Shown here: positions 1-8,096 of the stretch, piece after piece
Numbering within the stretch: the first letter of the stretch is position 1
How the letters are laid out: each line of letters starts with the position of its first letter
Source: Anaerolineales bacterium
Lineage (GTDB): Bacteria > Chloroflexota > Anaerolineae > Anaerolineales > DRMV01
Reading direction: 5' to 3'
NCBI GenBank assembly: GCA_026996855.1
Contig: JALWJZ010000093.1
Span: 1-37,525, forward strand
DNA: 37,525 nucleotides
Notes under the pieces: generated by a model
The model's input: the letters and a program-made list of their open reading frames with translations, nothing else
The model's database searches: none
Told to the model about the DNA's origin: nothing
Program-made: the position numbers and the translations under genes

Positions 1-2
1 CG

Positions 3-410
3 CCCACCCCGCCCCCGCAGGTGGTGGAACGGCCCGACCTGGCCCAGGGCGTGATGGCCGCCATCAACTCTTACCGTCAGCAAAATGGCCTGCCGCCTCT
101 GAACGCTCATTCGGCTTTGGTGAACGCGGCCCGGGAGCAGGCCCTGTGTATGGCGCGAACAGGGCGGGTCACCCATACCGGGTGCGATGGTTCTTCACCG
201 GCCGACCGGGCGGCCCGGTACGGCTACTCCGCGTCCATATTGGCTGAAAATGTAGGCAACGGGCCCGCGAATACGGGCATCGTGGGTCGCTGGATGGGAA
301 GCGAGGGACATCGAAGCAACATTCTGCACGAAGCCATGAAGCACGTGGGGGCGGGTGCGGCCTGTGCCGCCGGGGTTTGCTACTTCGTGGCCCTGTTCGG
401 AGCGCCTTAG
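3..410 (+). CDS. CAP (SCP/PR-1-like) domain protein, 3' end only
   Basis: The reading frame is open from the window edge, so the true start lies upstream. The first visible codons encode a short Pro-rich stretch (PTPPPQ), a likely linker between an N-terminal part and this domain. The remaining ~130 residues match the CAP/cysteine-rich secretory protein fold: an N-terminal helix with INSYRQQNGLPPL, a His in the TGRVTHTGC segment, an AENVG motif, the WMGSEGHRSNIL motif carrying the second His, and a C-terminal beta strand (CYFVALFG). Four Cys residues could form disulfides, consistent with secretion. Bacterial CAP proteins are extracellular and mostly of unknown function. A GTG at 21 could be read as a start, but the upstream in-frame Pro codons argue against it. 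Confidence 0.85.
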   Translation, partial: PTPPPQVVERPDLAQGVMAAINSYRQQNGLPPLNAHSALVNAAREQALCMARTGRVTHTGCDGSSPADRAARYGYSASILAENVGNGPANTGIVGRWMGSEGHRSNILHEAMKHVGAGAACAAGVCYFVALFGAP

Positions 411-473
411 CGGGTGGCTTCACACCTTTCCAGAAATCGCCTTCGCTCCCATCCAACTTTTGCCGGAATCAAA

Positions 474-509
474 CCGGGGTATCCGACCCTCACCGGTGGG
501 ATACCCCGG
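474..509 (+). terminator. Hairpin after the CAP gene, possible terminator
   Basis: An 11-bp perfect inverted repeat (474-484 with 499-509) around a 14-nt loop lies 63 nt after the CAP stop codon. It is followed only by a short T-poor stretch, so termination is plausible but not certain. The rest of the 411-635 gap holds no gene. A weak promoter-like pair (TTTCCA at 532, TACCAT at 555, 17-nt spacer) precedes the next gene. Confidence 0.4.
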
Positions 510-635
510 CCATTTGTCACGCGGGTTTATCTTTCCAAAGCGTGGTGGATATGCTACCATCAAAATGGACGTTCCTTGCCACGATGTCGGGGAACTACGT
601 TTCGCATCACTCCATTCCCGAAGGGAGAGGACGAC

Positions 636-2990
636 ATGACCGGATACCGACCCTTTCGACGTGTGGCCGTGTTGGGTGCTGGCGTGATGGGCGCGCAAAT
701 CGCGGCTCTGCTGGCCGGCGCGGGCTTGCAGGTGGATTTGCTGGACATCGCGGCCGAAGGTGAGAACAAGAACGCCATTGTGGAGGCCAACTTCAAACGC
801 ATGTTGAAGTTGCAGCCCAATCCGCTGTATACCCAAAAAGCCGCCCGGAGAATTCGCCTGGGCAACTTCGACGAACACTTCGACCGCCTGCGGGAGGCCG
901 ACTGGATTATCGAGGCGGTCGTCGAACGGCTGGACATCAAACAGCAACTCATGGCTCGGGTGGAGAAGGTGGCCCGCCGCGACGCGGTGGTGTCCACCAA
1001 CACCAGCGGCCTGCCTGTGCACAAAATCGTGGAAGGTCGGCGCCTGCCCTTCCGCCGTCGCTTCCTGGGCACCCACTTCTTCAACCCACCCCGCTACCTG
1101 AAACTCCTGGAACTCATCCCCACCAAGGACACCCGCCAGGACGTGCTGGAACGTATGATGTGGTTCGGCCGGGTGCTCCTGGGCAAGGGCATCGTCATCG
1201 CCAAGGACACGCCCAACTTCATCGCCAACCGCATCGGTCTGTACGGCATGCTCCAGGCCCTGCATTTGGCGGTGGAAGGTAAATACACCATCGAGGAAAT
1301 CGACGCGCTCACCGGTCGGCTTTTGGGCCGTCCTCGCAGCGCCACCTTCCGCACCGCGGACCTGGTGGGCCTGGACACCCTCATCCACGTGGCCGACAAC
1401 CTTTACGAAAACGTGCCCCACGACGAAAAGCGGGAGATGTTCCGCATCCCCGAAGTGGTGCGCAAAATGGTGGAAAAGGGCCTGCTGGGTGAAAAGACCA
1501 AGGCCGGCTTCTACAAGAAGATGCCCAACGGCGAAATCTGGTCCATCAACTTCCAGACATTGGAGTACGAGCCGCCCAAAGAAAAGGACCTGCCCGGTCT
1601 GGAAAAGTACGAGGCCATCAAGGACCTGGACGAGCGCCTCAAGGCCCTGTACGCGGACGAAGGGCGCATCGGCGAGTTCGTGCGGAGCCACTTCCTCTCC
1701 CTCCTGGCCTATTCGGCCCGGCGCATCCCCGAAATCACCGAGAAGCCCGCGGACGTGGACCGGGCCATGATGTGGGGCTTCGGCTGGACCTACGGCCCCT
1801 TCAAGACCTGGGACATCCTGGGCTTCGAGCGGGTCATCCAGGATGCCGAGGCCGCGGGCGAGCCCATGCCCGAATGGGTGAAAGAAGAAATGCCCGCGAA
1901 GGGCGCCAAATCCTTCTACCTGGGCTTTGGGCCGGAGCAAAAGACCTACGTCTACGGCGCGGGCTATCAGGAAGACCCGCCCCCGGCCGACGAAATCCCC
2001 CTGGCCTACTTCTTGAAGCAAAAGGACCGGGTCCTCTGGCAGAACCCGGACACCACCCTGGTGGACATGGGCGACGGCGTGGCCCTGTTGGAGTTCCACT
2101 CCCGGGGGAACACCCTGGGCCGCAGCGTGATCGAGGGCATCCACAAGGCCCTGGACATGGTGGGCGATGGCGACTTCCGCGGGCTGGTCATCGCCAACGA
2201 CGGCCGCAACTTCAGCAACGGTGCCAACTTGCTGGAAATCATCCAGTCCATGGAAAACCTGGACGAGGTGGTGCGGGAATTCCAGAAGACCATGCAACGC
2301 ATCTACTACTTCCACAAGCCCGTGGTGGTCGCAGTGCACGGCCGGGTGCTGGGCGGCGGTGTGGAACTCATGATGGCTTCCCCCAACCCCGTGGCCGCGG
2401 TGGAGAGTTACATCGGGCTGGTGGAAATGGGCGTGGGTCTTATTCCCGCGGGCGGTGGCTGCATGCGCATGGTGGCCTGGGCCGCGGAAAGCGCGGCCAA
2501 CGAGCATCCCTCGGAGGTGCTGCCTTTCCTGGCCAAAGCCTTTGAGCAAATCGGCACCGCCAAGGTGGCCCTGAGCGCGCTGGAAGCCAAGGAGTTCGGC
2601 TACCTGTACCCCCATGCGCCGGTGGTCATGAACGCAGAGCGCCGCTTCCACGTGGCCAAGCAAGAGGTCATCCGGCTGTACGAGGAAGGGTACATGCCGC
2701 CGCCTTACAAGAACGCCATCTACGTGCTGGGCCCCGACGCGCGCGCGGCCTTGATTTCCATGGCCTACAACATGAAAGAGGGCCGGTACATCACCGAATA
2801 CGAGTACTATCTGGCCCAGAAACTGGCCTATGTGCTCACTGGCGGCGACCGGGTCACCGGCCCCTCGTACCTGACCGAGGACGACCTGCTGGACCTGGAG
2901 CGGGAAGTCTTCCTGGAACTGGCCCAACAACCCAAGACCCAGGAGCGCATGTGGCACATCCTGAAGCACCGCAAGCCGTTGCGGAATTGA
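636..2990 (+). CDS. fadN: 3-hydroxyacyl-CoA dehydrogenase / enoyl-CoA hydratase, FadN-type
   Basis: This bifunctional beta-oxidation enzyme hydrates enoyl-CoA and oxidises the L-3-hydroxyacyl-CoA with NAD+. The 784-aa length matches FadN-type proteins (dehydrogenase first, hydratase last), the reverse of FadB order. The Rossmann motif GAGVMG is at residues 14-19. The dehydrogenase signature follows in GTHFFNPPRYLKLLEL (catalytic His) and PNFIANRIG. The crotonase-like domain occupies roughly 470-720, with oxyanion-hole residues in GRVLGGGVELMMASP and the loop EMGVGLIPAGGG. The ATG at 636 was chosen because GGGAGAGG lies just upstream and the protein begins at the Rossmann strand; the frame stays open upstream but encodes nothing recognisable. 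It heads a block with thiolase and acyl-CoA dehydrogenase genes. Confidence 0.93.
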   Translation: MTGYRPFRRVAVLGAGVMGAQIAALLAGAGLQVDLLDIAAEGENKNAIVEANFKRMLKLQPNPLYTQKAARRIRLGNFDEHFDRLREADWIIEAVVERLDIKQQLMARVEKVARRDAVVSTNTSGLPVHKIVEGRRLPFRRRFLGTHFFNPPRYLKLLELIPTKDTRQDVLERMMWFGRVLLGKGIVIAKDTPNFIANRIGLYGMLQALHLAVEGKYTIEEIDALTGRLLGRPRSATFRTADLVGLDTLIHVADNLYENVPHDEKREMFRIPEVVRKMVEKGLLGEKTKAGFYKKMPNGEIWSINFQTLEYEPPKEKDLPGLEKYEAIKDLDERLKALYADEGRIGEFVRSHFLSLLAYSARRIPEITEKPADVDRAMMWGFGWTYGPFKTWDILGFERVIQDAEAAGEPMPEWVKEEMPAKGAKSFYLGFGPEQKTYVYGAGYQEDPPPADEIPLAYFLKQKDRVLWQNPDTTLVDMGDGVALLEFHSRGNTLGRSVIEGIHKALDMVGDGDFRGLVIANDGRNFSNGANLLEIIQSMENLDEVVREFQKTMQRIYYFHKPVVVAVHGRVLGGGVELMMASPNPVAAVESYIGLVEMGVGLIPAGGGCMRMVAWAAESAANEHPSEVLPFLAKAFEQIGTAKVALSALEAKEFGYLYPHAPVVMNAERRFHVAKQEVIRLYEEGYMPPPYKNAIYVLGPDARAALISMAYNMKEGRYITEYEYYLAQKLAYVLTGGDRVTGPSYLTEDDLLDLEREVFLELAQQPKTQERMWHILKHRKPLRN

Positions 2991-3000
2991 ACGAAACCGG

Positions 3001-3031
3001 GGGTAGGGGAAGGCACGGCCTTCCCCTACCC
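3001..3031. repeat. Perfect 14-bp hairpin after fadN
   Basis: Positions 3001-3014 and 3018-3031 are exact reverse complements with a 3-nt loop. On the plus strand it is followed by A residues rather than T, so it is not a classical intrinsic terminator, although it may stabilise the 3' end of the fadN transcript. It sits at the junction with the nucleotidyltransferase/Uma2 pair. Confidence 0.5.
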
Positions 3032-3056
3032 AAAAATAACGCCTGGAAGGGCAAGC

Positions 3057-3455
3057 ATGGTGGAAAGGACGCATCTACGTGAACGCAGGAAAGCCTTGGA
3101 TCGGGAACTTCGTCGCTATATGGATTTGCTGGTGCGTCACTATCGTCCGGAACGCATCATTTTGTTCGGTTCTCTGGCACAAGGGCGCTTCCACGAAGAT
3201 TCGGACATTGACCTTTTGGTTGTGGCCGATTCGGACAAGCCTTTCCTGGATCGCTTGGAAGAAGCCTATGTCTTGCTGGACCCGCGGGAGAGTCTCGATC
3301 TTTTCATTTACACCCCGCGAGAATTTCAACGGCTCATTCGTTCACGGCCTTTCTTTCGAGAAGAGGTCTTGAAAAAAGCAAAGTGCTTTATGAGCGAAAA
3401 GAAAAACGCGTTCGCGTGGTTGCGTAAAGATCGACGGATTTGGAGGTTCGGATGA
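3057..3455 (+). CDS. MNT-type nucleotidyltransferase domain protein
   Basis: This is a 132-aa small nucleotidyltransferase of the MNT (pol-beta fold) type. The signature is visible as LFGSLAQGRFHEDSDIDLLV, with Gly38-Ser39 and metal-binding Asp50 and Asp52; Asp81 in SLDLFIY is the likely third carboxylate. MNT proteins usually pair with HEPN proteins as toxin-antitoxin modules that modify the HEPN partner. No HEPN gene is present here. Instead the stop codon overlaps the start of a Uma2-family gene (ATGA at 3452-3455), which implies translational coupling. GGAAGGG precedes the ATG. Its substrate and function are not deducible; the pair resembles a mobile or defence-type cassette placed inside the beta-oxidation block. 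Confidence 0.8.
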   Translation: MVERTHLRERRKALDRELRRYMDLLVRHYRPERIILFGSLAQGRFHEDSDIDLLVVADSDKPFLDRLEEAYVLLDPRESLDLFIYTPREFQRLIRSRPFFREEVLKKAKCFMSEKKNAFAWLRKDRRIWRFG

Positions 3456-4093
3456 CTCTGGCCCAACCCGAAGTACAGGTCCAACAGCCGAAAGCCAAAA
3501 CCCGACGCAAGAAGGTGCCCCGCGCGCTGGTCTACGAGATGCGTCGCGGTCGGCCCATCTATTACCGAGACTACGAAAAGGTCCTGCGCGGGGAACTGCC
3601 CCTGGAGGCGGTTATGGGAAGCAGCGTATTGCAAGCCCTGCTCATCGACCTGATTGTGCGCTTTTTCCATAAGATGCTGGACGTGACTCGCTATTTAGTT
3701 CTGTACAACGAAATCGGCTTCCAGATTGCACCGCGTACGTGGCGCAACCTGGATATTGCGGTCTTCGAACGCCGGGCACTGGAGGCCGAAGGCCTGCCCG
3801 ACCGTATGACCACGGTTCCGCCCCTGCTGGTGGTTGAAGTGGACACCAAGGCGGACCTGAGCCGGTATGAGGGGCAGATGGAATGGTACATCCGAGAGAA
3901 GGTGGACGACCTTTTGGCCGCGGGGGTGCGGCAGGTGGTCTGGTTCACCACCCGGGACCGGCGGGTACTGGATGCCCGACCCGACCAGCCCTGGGTGCTG
4001 GACCGCTGGATCCGGCCCGTGCCCCTGGTGGTGGAAGACCTGACCCTGCACCTGCCCACCCTTTTGGAGGAGGCGGGCGTGACGCTGGAATGA
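3452..4093 (+). CDS. Uma2-family putative endonuclease (PD-(D/E)XK fold), copy 1
   Basis: This 213-aa protein has the Uma2/DUF820 layout: a basic N-terminus (KAKTRRKK), a helical first half, then a beta core with putative nuclease residues Asp101 (NLDIAVF), Glu129 (VVEVDTK) and Lys150 (IREKVDDLLAAGV), followed by the family's GVRQVVWF strand. ATG 3452 was chosen over an in-frame TTG at 3440 because GGAGG sits 5 nt upstream and the start overlaps the upstream stop as ATGA. Uma2 genes are abundant, often mobile and functionally uncharacterised in cyanobacteria and Chloroflexota. This copy is more divergent than the one at 5675. A heptad repeat starts at the base after its stop codon. Confidence 0.75.
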   Translation: MTLAQPEVQVQQPKAKTRRKKVPRALVYEMRRGRPIYYRDYEKVLRGELPLEAVMGSSVLQALLIDLIVRFFHKMLDVTRYLVLYNEIGFQIAPRTWRNLDIAVFERRALEAEGLPDRMTTVPPLLVVEVDTKADLSRYEGQMEWYIREKVDDLLAAGVRQVVWFTTRDRRVLDARPDQPWVLDRWIRPVPLVVEDLTLHLPTLLEEAGVTLE

Positions 4094-4170
4094 GCGTTCA
4101 GCGGTGAGCCGTCAGCCGCCAGCCGACCGCTGACTTGCTGACCGCTGACGTACTGACCACTGACCACTTA
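4094..4170. repeat. Heptanucleotide-period repeat tract 1
   Basis: The tract begins directly after the Uma2 stop codon and runs 77 nt (11 x 7), ending 8 nt before the thiolase RBS. Degenerate 7-bp units such as CCGCTGA and CCACTGA recur at period 7, with small phase slips. It is built from the same GACC/CTGA vocabulary as the tract at 6284-6430. No protein function is implied, although the tract is open in several frames. Confidence 0.8.
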
Positions 4171-4188
4171 TCCCAAGGAGGTCCTCTC

Positions 4189-5382
4189 ATGACTCGCAAA
4201 ACCGATGTGTACATCGTCAGCGCGGTACGCACCGCGGTGGGACGGGCGAAAAAGGGCACCCTGCGCAACTATCGACCGGAAGACATGGCCGCTGCGGTGG
4301 TCAAGGAAGCCATCCGCCGCGTGCCGGGACTGGAGCCGGAAATGATCGACGACGTCATCATGGGCTGCGCCTTTCCCGAGGGGCCTCAGGGCCTCAACGT
4401 AGGTCGGCTCATCGTGCTCCGGGCCGGGCTGCCCGTTTCCGTGCCCGGGGCTACCTTCAACCGCTTTTGCTCCTCCGGCCTCCAGGCCATTGCCACCGCG
4501 GCCCATGCCATTGCCTTCGGCGATGCCGACGTCATCGTGGCTGGGGGCGTGGAGAGCATGAGCCTGGTTCCCATGACGGGTTTTTATTACGACCCCCATC
4601 GGGAGATGATTTTCGAAATGCCCGAGGCCTACATCAGCATGGGCAACACCGCGGAGAACGTGGCCGAGAAGTTCGGCATCTCCCGGGAAGACCAGGACGC
4701 GTTCGCGCTGCGCTCCCATCAAAAGGCCATTGCCGCCATCGACGCGGGCAAATTCGAGGAGGAAATCGTCCCCCTGCACGTGAAAGAGCGTTTCGTGGAC
4801 GAGTACGGCAACGAAATCGTCATCGACAAGGTGTTCAAAGTGGACGAAAGCCCGCGACGGGACACCAGCATGGAGGCTCTGGCCCGGCTCAAGCCCGTGT
4901 TCCGGGTCAACGGCACGGTGACCGCGGGCAACTCCTCGCCCATGAACGACGGCGCGGCCGCGGCCGTGGTCATGAGCGGGGAGATGGTGCGCAAATTGGG
5001 CCTGGAGCCTATGGCCCGCTTCGTGGGCTTTGCGGTGGCCGGGGTTCCGCCGGAAATCATGGGCATCGGCCCGGTGGAAGCCATCCCTAAGGTTCTCAAG
5101 CGTACGGGCCTGAAACTGGAGGATATCGACCTGATTGAACTAAACGAAGCCTTTGCCGCGCAGAGCCTGGCCGTCATCCGGCAACTGGGCATGGATGAAG
5201 ACCGGGTCAACGTGAACGGCGGGGCCATCGCGCTGGGGCATCCCCTGGGCGCGACGGGCGCGAAACTCACCGCGACCCTGCTCCACGAAATGGCCCGGCG
5301 CAAGGCCCGCTACGGCATGGTCACCATGTGCATCGGCGGCGGCATGGGCGCGGCCGGCATCTTCGAGAATTTGCGGCGGTAA
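4189..5382 (+). CDS. fadA: Acetyl-CoA acyltransferase (thiolase)
   Basis: This 397-aa thiolase cleaves 3-ketoacyl-CoA with CoA to give acetyl-CoA and the shortened acyl-CoA. The catalytic triad is visible: nucleophile Cys94 (NRFCSSG), His351 ([15 protein letters not shown]) and Cys381 (MCIGGGMGA). The length is typical for the family. The ATG at 4189 follows AAGGAGG at 4175-4181; upstream open codons lie in the heptad repeat and are not coding. With the FadN-type enzyme and the acyl-CoA dehydrogenase at 6451 it completes the three core activities of a beta-oxidation turn. A biosynthetic acetoacetyl-CoA role cannot be excluded from sequence alone. Confidence 0.93.
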   Translation: MTRKTDVYIVSAVRTAVGRAKKGTLRNYRPEDMAAAVVKEAIRRVPGLEPEMIDDVIMGCAFPEGPQGLNVGRLIVLRAGLPVSVPGATFNRFCSSGLQAIATAAHAIAFGDADVIVAGGVESMSLVPMTGFYYDPHREMIFEMPEAYISMGNTAENVAEKFGISREDQDAFALRSHQKAIAAIDAGKFEEEIVPLHVKERFVDEYGNEIVIDKVFKVDESPRRDTSMEALARLKPVFRVNGTVTAGNSSPMNDGAAAAVVMSGEMVRKLGLEPMARFVGFAVAGVPPEIMGIGPVEAIPKVLKRTGLKLEDIDLIELNEAFAAQSLAVIRQLGMDEDRVNVNGGAIALGHPLGATGAKLTATLLHEMARRKARYGMVTMCIGGGMGAAGIFENLRR

Positions 5383-5399
5383 CCCAAGGAGCCGGGAAC

Positions 5400-5678
5400 A
5401 TGCCTACCAGGGAGCAGGACGCGGCGCGACGGCCCAAAGACTCCTGGCAGCGATGGGCCGCGTGGGAGGCGGAATGGGCCCGGTCCCAGTGCCTTTCCCC
5501 GGACGAAGCATTGCGCATCCTGGACGCGATGCTCATGCAGGCCCGCGCGGCCCGGACCTGGCCACTCCAGGATCCCTGGGAAGGCCTGGACGTGGACATC
5601 CGCCTGGCCCGGGCCCTCAACGCCCCGGAGGCGCAGGATGACCCAGACGCTCCGGCACCTGCTCGGGAGGGCTTATGA
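5400..5678 (+). CDS. Hypothetical small protein upstream of Uma2
   Basis: This is a 92-aa, Trp/Ala/Arg-rich, largely helical protein of no recognised family (starts MPTREQDAARRPKDSW, with WAAWEAEWARSQ in the middle). AAGGAGC precedes the ATG, and its stop overlaps the start of the following Uma2 gene as ATGA (5675-5678). The arrangement of a small ORF coupled to Uma2 parallels 3057-4093, although the two small proteins are not visibly related. It could be a partner or antitoxin-like regulator of the Uma2 protein, but nothing in the sequence proves this. Confidence 0.6.
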   Translation: MPTREQDAARRPKDSWQRWAAWEAEWARSQCLSPDEALRILDAMLMQARAARTWPLQDPWEGLDVDIRLARALNAPEAQDDPDAPAPAREGL

Positions 5679-6283
5679 CCACCACCATAACCCGTGAACG
5701 GCTGACCTTCCAGGAATTCCTGAACCAATACGGGGATGAAGACGTATGGGCCGAACTGGAACGCGGGGAGGTGTACGTGATGTCCCCGGCTTCGTTGCGC
5801 CATCAAGACCTTGTGAACTTCCTGACCGCGCTTCTGCGTTTCTTCGCCGAGTATTTTGGCCTGGGCCGGGTGCTTTCTGCCCCCTTCCTCATGCGCCTGG
5901 GCCCGGACACCGCCCGAGAGCCGGACATCCTCTTCGTGGCCCGGGAGCACCTGGAGCGCCTCAAAGCCACGTACCTGGACGGCCCTGCAGACCTGGTGGT
6001 GGAGGTGGTTTCCCCAGAAAGCCGGTTGCGGGACCGGGGCATCAAATTCGCGGAATATGAAATGGCCGGCGTACCGGAATACTGGCTCATTGACCCCGAA
6101 CTGGAGCGGGCCGACTTCTACGTTTTGGCTTCCGATGGCCGCTATGAGCGCCGTTCCGCGGACGAACAGGGTTGGTATACGTCCCAGGCCCTGCCCGGAT
6201 TCCGGCTTTTCGTGCCCTGGTTGTGGCAGGACCCCCTGCCGTCCCTGGCCGAGGCCCTGCGCACCCTGGGCCTGCTCGCGTGA
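5675..6283 (+). CDS. Uma2-family putative endonuclease (PD-(D/E)XK fold), copy 2
   Basis: This is a canonical 202-aa Uma2 protein. It has an N-terminal LTFQEFLNQYGDEDVWAELERGEV segment (opening LTFQEFL), then Asp84 (REPDILFVA), Glu110 (VVEVVSPES) and Lys124 (GIKFAEYEMAGVPEYWLID region), the predicted nuclease triad of the family. The start overlaps the previous stop by 4 nt. It is clearly closer to the family consensus than copy 1, so the two copies are not a recent tandem duplication. Cellular role unknown. A 147-bp heptad repeat starts at the base after its stop. Confidence 0.88.
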   Translation: MTTTITRERLTFQEFLNQYGDEDVWAELERGEVYVMSPASLRHQDLVNFLTALLRFFAEYFGLGRVLSAPFLMRLGPDTAREPDILFVAREHLERLKATYLDGPADLVVEVVSPESRLRDRGIKFAEYEMAGVPEYWLIDPELERADFYVLASDGRYERRSADEQGWYTSQALPGFRLFVPWLWQDPLPSLAEALRTLGLLA

Positions 6284-6430
6284 CGTTGTCCGTTGTCGTC
6301 GGCCGTTGGTCGATGGTCGTCGGTCGTTAGTCGACAGTTAACTGCCAACCATCGACTGACCGACCACCGACGCACTGACCACTGACCACTGTCCACTGTC
6401 CACTGTTCACTGACCACTGACAACTGACCC
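6284..6430. repeat. Heptanucleotide-period repeat tract 2 (21 x 7 bp, inverted halves)
   Basis: From the base after the Uma2 stop to 6430 the DNA divides exactly into 21 heptads. The first half has units ending GTC (GTTGGTC, GATGGTC, GTCGGTC, GTTAGTC). At GACAGTT|AACTGCC (6333-6346) the orientation flips, and the second half carries the reverse-complement vocabulary (CTGACCA, CTGTCCA). Eight in-phase CTGnnnn units occupy 6375-6430. The tract ends 8 nt before the RBS-bearing AAAGGAGG of the acyl-CoA dehydrogenase gene. Confidence 0.85.
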
Positions 6431-6450
6431 CTTCCCAAAGGAGGCACACC

Positions 6451-7584
6451 ATGATCGGCTTTGAACTTTCCCAAGAACAACGCATGTTGCGGGATTTGGC
6501 CCACGAATTCGCGGAGAAAGAGGTCAAACCCGTGGCCGAGCACTACGACGAAACCGGGGAATTCCCCTGGCCCATCATCGAAAAGGCCATTGACTATGGC
6601 CTGTTCAGTCCCAACATCCCCGAAGAATATGGCGGCCCGGGCATGAGCCTGCTGGAAGAATCCATCCTGGCGGAGGAACTGGGCTGGGCCTGCACCGGCA
6701 TCGGCACCGCGCTGGGGGTGAATTCCCTGGCCGCCCTGCCCATCATCCTCTTCGGCACCGAGGAGCAAAAGCAGAAATACCTGACCCGCATGGCCGAGGG
6801 CACCCTGGCCGCGTACGCCATCACCGAACCCGACGCGGGCTCCGACGTGGCCGCAATTCGGACCACCGCGGAAAAGAAGGGGGACGTGTACGTGCTTAAC
6901 GGCACCAAGATGTGGATCAGCAACGCGCCCGTCGCGGAAATCTTCGTGGTTTTCGCCCGCACCGACCAAGACCGGTATGCGGGCATCTCTGCCTTCATCG
7001 TGGAGAAGGAATGGGGCGTCAAGGTGGGCAATCCCATTCCCAAGATGGGGCAAAAGGCCTCGCCCGCGGCCGAAGTGGTGCTGGAAAACGTGGAAGTGCC
7101 CGCGGAGAACCTGCTGGGCCAGGAAGGGCAGGGCTTCCTCATCGCCATGCAGGTCTTCGACCATTCCCGGGTGCCCGTGGCCGCGGCCGCGGTGGGCCTG
7201 GCCCGGCGGGCTTTTGAGGAAGCGCTGAACTACGCCCGTACCCGCACCACCTTCGGCAAGCCCATCATCGAGCACCAGGCCATCGGCTTCAAACTGGCGG
7301 ACATGGCCATGGAAATCGAGGCCGCGCGGCTGCTTACCTGGAAGGCCGCATGGCTCAAGGACCAGGGCAAGCGCAACACCATGTACGCGGCCTATGCCAA
7401 GGCCTACGCCGCGGACCTGGCCATGCGGGCCGCGACGGAAGCCGTCCAGATTTTCGGCGGCTACGGCTACAGCAAGGAGTATCCCGTGGAAAAACTCATG
7501 CGGGATGCCAAACTCTTCCAGATTTACGAGGGGACCAGCGAAATCCAGCGCTACATCATCGCGCGGGAACTCTCTCGCGGGTAA
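6451..7584 (+). CDS. Acyl-CoA dehydrogenase
   Basis: This 377-aa FAD-dependent enzyme catalyses the first, alpha-beta dehydrogenation step of beta-oxidation. Family signatures are clear: [14 protein letters not shown] (FAD/substrate-binding signature 1), KMWISNA, the [18 protein letters not shown] helix, [22 protein letters not shown] (opening [15 protein letters not shown]), and [15 protein letters not shown] with the catalytic base Glu of YEGTSE. The length is normal for a short/medium/branched-chain member; chain specificity cannot be told. AAAGGAGG lies 9 nt upstream of the ATG. The upstream heptad repeat separates it from Uma2 copy 2, and a strong terminator follows. Confidence 0.95.
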   Translation: MIGFELSQEQRMLRDLAHEFAEKEVKPVAEHYDETGEFPWPIIEKAIDYGLFSPNIPEEYGGPGMSLLEESILAEELGWACTGIGTALGVNSLAALPIILFGTEEQKQKYLTRMAEGTLAAYAITEPDAGSDVAAIRTTAEKKGDVYVLNGTKMWISNAPVAEIFVVFARTDQDRYAGISAFIVEKEWGVKVGNPIPKMGQKASPAAEVVLENVEVPAENLLGQEGQGFLIAMQVFDHSRVPVAAAAVGLARRAFEEALNYARTRTTFGKPIIEHQAIGFKLADMAMEIEAARLLTWKAAWLKDQGKRNTMYAAYAKAYAADLAMRAATEAVQIFGGYGYSKEYPVEKLMRDAKLFQIYEGTSEIQRYIIARELSRG

Positions 7585-7626
7585 ACCGAACAGCCCTGCG
7601 AGGGCCTGGCACTCCCTGGAGCGCGC

Positions 7627-7661
7627 AAAAGCGGACGGTCTGGCTGGGACCGTCCGCTTTT
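7627..7661. terminator. Bidirectional intrinsic terminator
   Basis: A 14-bp perfect stem (7627-7640 with 7648-7661) with a 7-nt loop is bounded by AAAA on the left and TTTT on the right. It therefore can terminate the plus-strand acyl-CoA dehydrogenase transcript and the converging acpP transcript. Confidence 0.85.
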
Positions 7662-7759
7662 CGTATACGACCCGAACCGTCCGAGAGGACGCCACGCGCC
7701 CGCGCGCGGCCTCCCGGGCTCCAGAAGCCCGCCCACCCCCGCCAAGGGGCCGGGCGCCT

Positions 7760-8014
7760 TCAGGAGGCCTGCTGTTGCATCCGGCTCACGATATACTGCA
7801 CCGCCTCACCCACCGTGGTGATGCTCTGGGCCTCTTCGTCGGAAATCTCCGCGCCGAACACCGATTCCAGTTCCATGATGAGTTCCACCAAGTCCAGGGA
7901 ATCGGCCTCCAGGTCCTCGCGGAAACGAGCGTCCATGGTCACCTTGGATTCGTCCACGCCCAGCAATTCCACGACGATTTCCTTGATTTTCTCGAAGACT
8001 TCCTGTTCGGTCAT
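7760..8014 (-). CDS. acpP: Acyl carrier protein
   Basis: This 84-aa acidic helical protein carries acyl chains on a 4'-phosphopantetheine arm. The attachment Ser39 is in the [15 protein letters not shown] motif (DSL signature), and the helix II/III region is canonical. ATG 8014 was chosen because GGAGAGG precedes it and the protein then starts [13 protein letters not shown], the usual ACP N-terminus; the longer open frame reaches into the divergent promoter region. It is divergent from fni (83-nt gap) and converges on the acyl-CoA dehydrogenase. Context does not show whether it serves general fatty-acid synthesis. Confidence 0.95.
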   Translation of the reverse strand: MTEQEVFEKIKEIVVELLGVDESKVTMDARFREDLEADSLDLVELIMELESVFGAEISDEEAQSITTVGEAVQYIVSRMQQQAS

Positions 8015-8039
8015 CGGTACCTCTCCTCGAAGGGGGAAT

Positions 8040-8069
8040 TTGACACCGCGCGGCTTTCCCTGATAAGAT
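8040..8069 (+). promoter_or_regulatory. Promoter of fni
   Basis: TTGACA at 8040-8045 and TAAGAT at 8064-8069 are separated by 18 nt, with a TG one base before the -10 (extended -10). The predicted start site is about 20 nt before the fni ATG. Confidence 0.7.
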
Positions 8070-8096
8070 GCTGCCGTATTCAGGAAACACCGAGCC

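Noticed and set aside
420-3074. An 884-codon open frame on the minus strand opposite fadN
   Set aside because: Its translation is His/Gly/Val-rich with no recognisable motif and it mirrors the codon-biased fadN gene; long antisense frames are expected in GC-rich coding DNA.
6142-7695. A 517-codon minus-strand frame spanning the acyl-CoA dehydrogenase gene and the heptad repeat
   Set aside because: It is an antisense shadow; the QWTVDSGQWSV-like part is a translation of the heptad repeat, not a protein domain.
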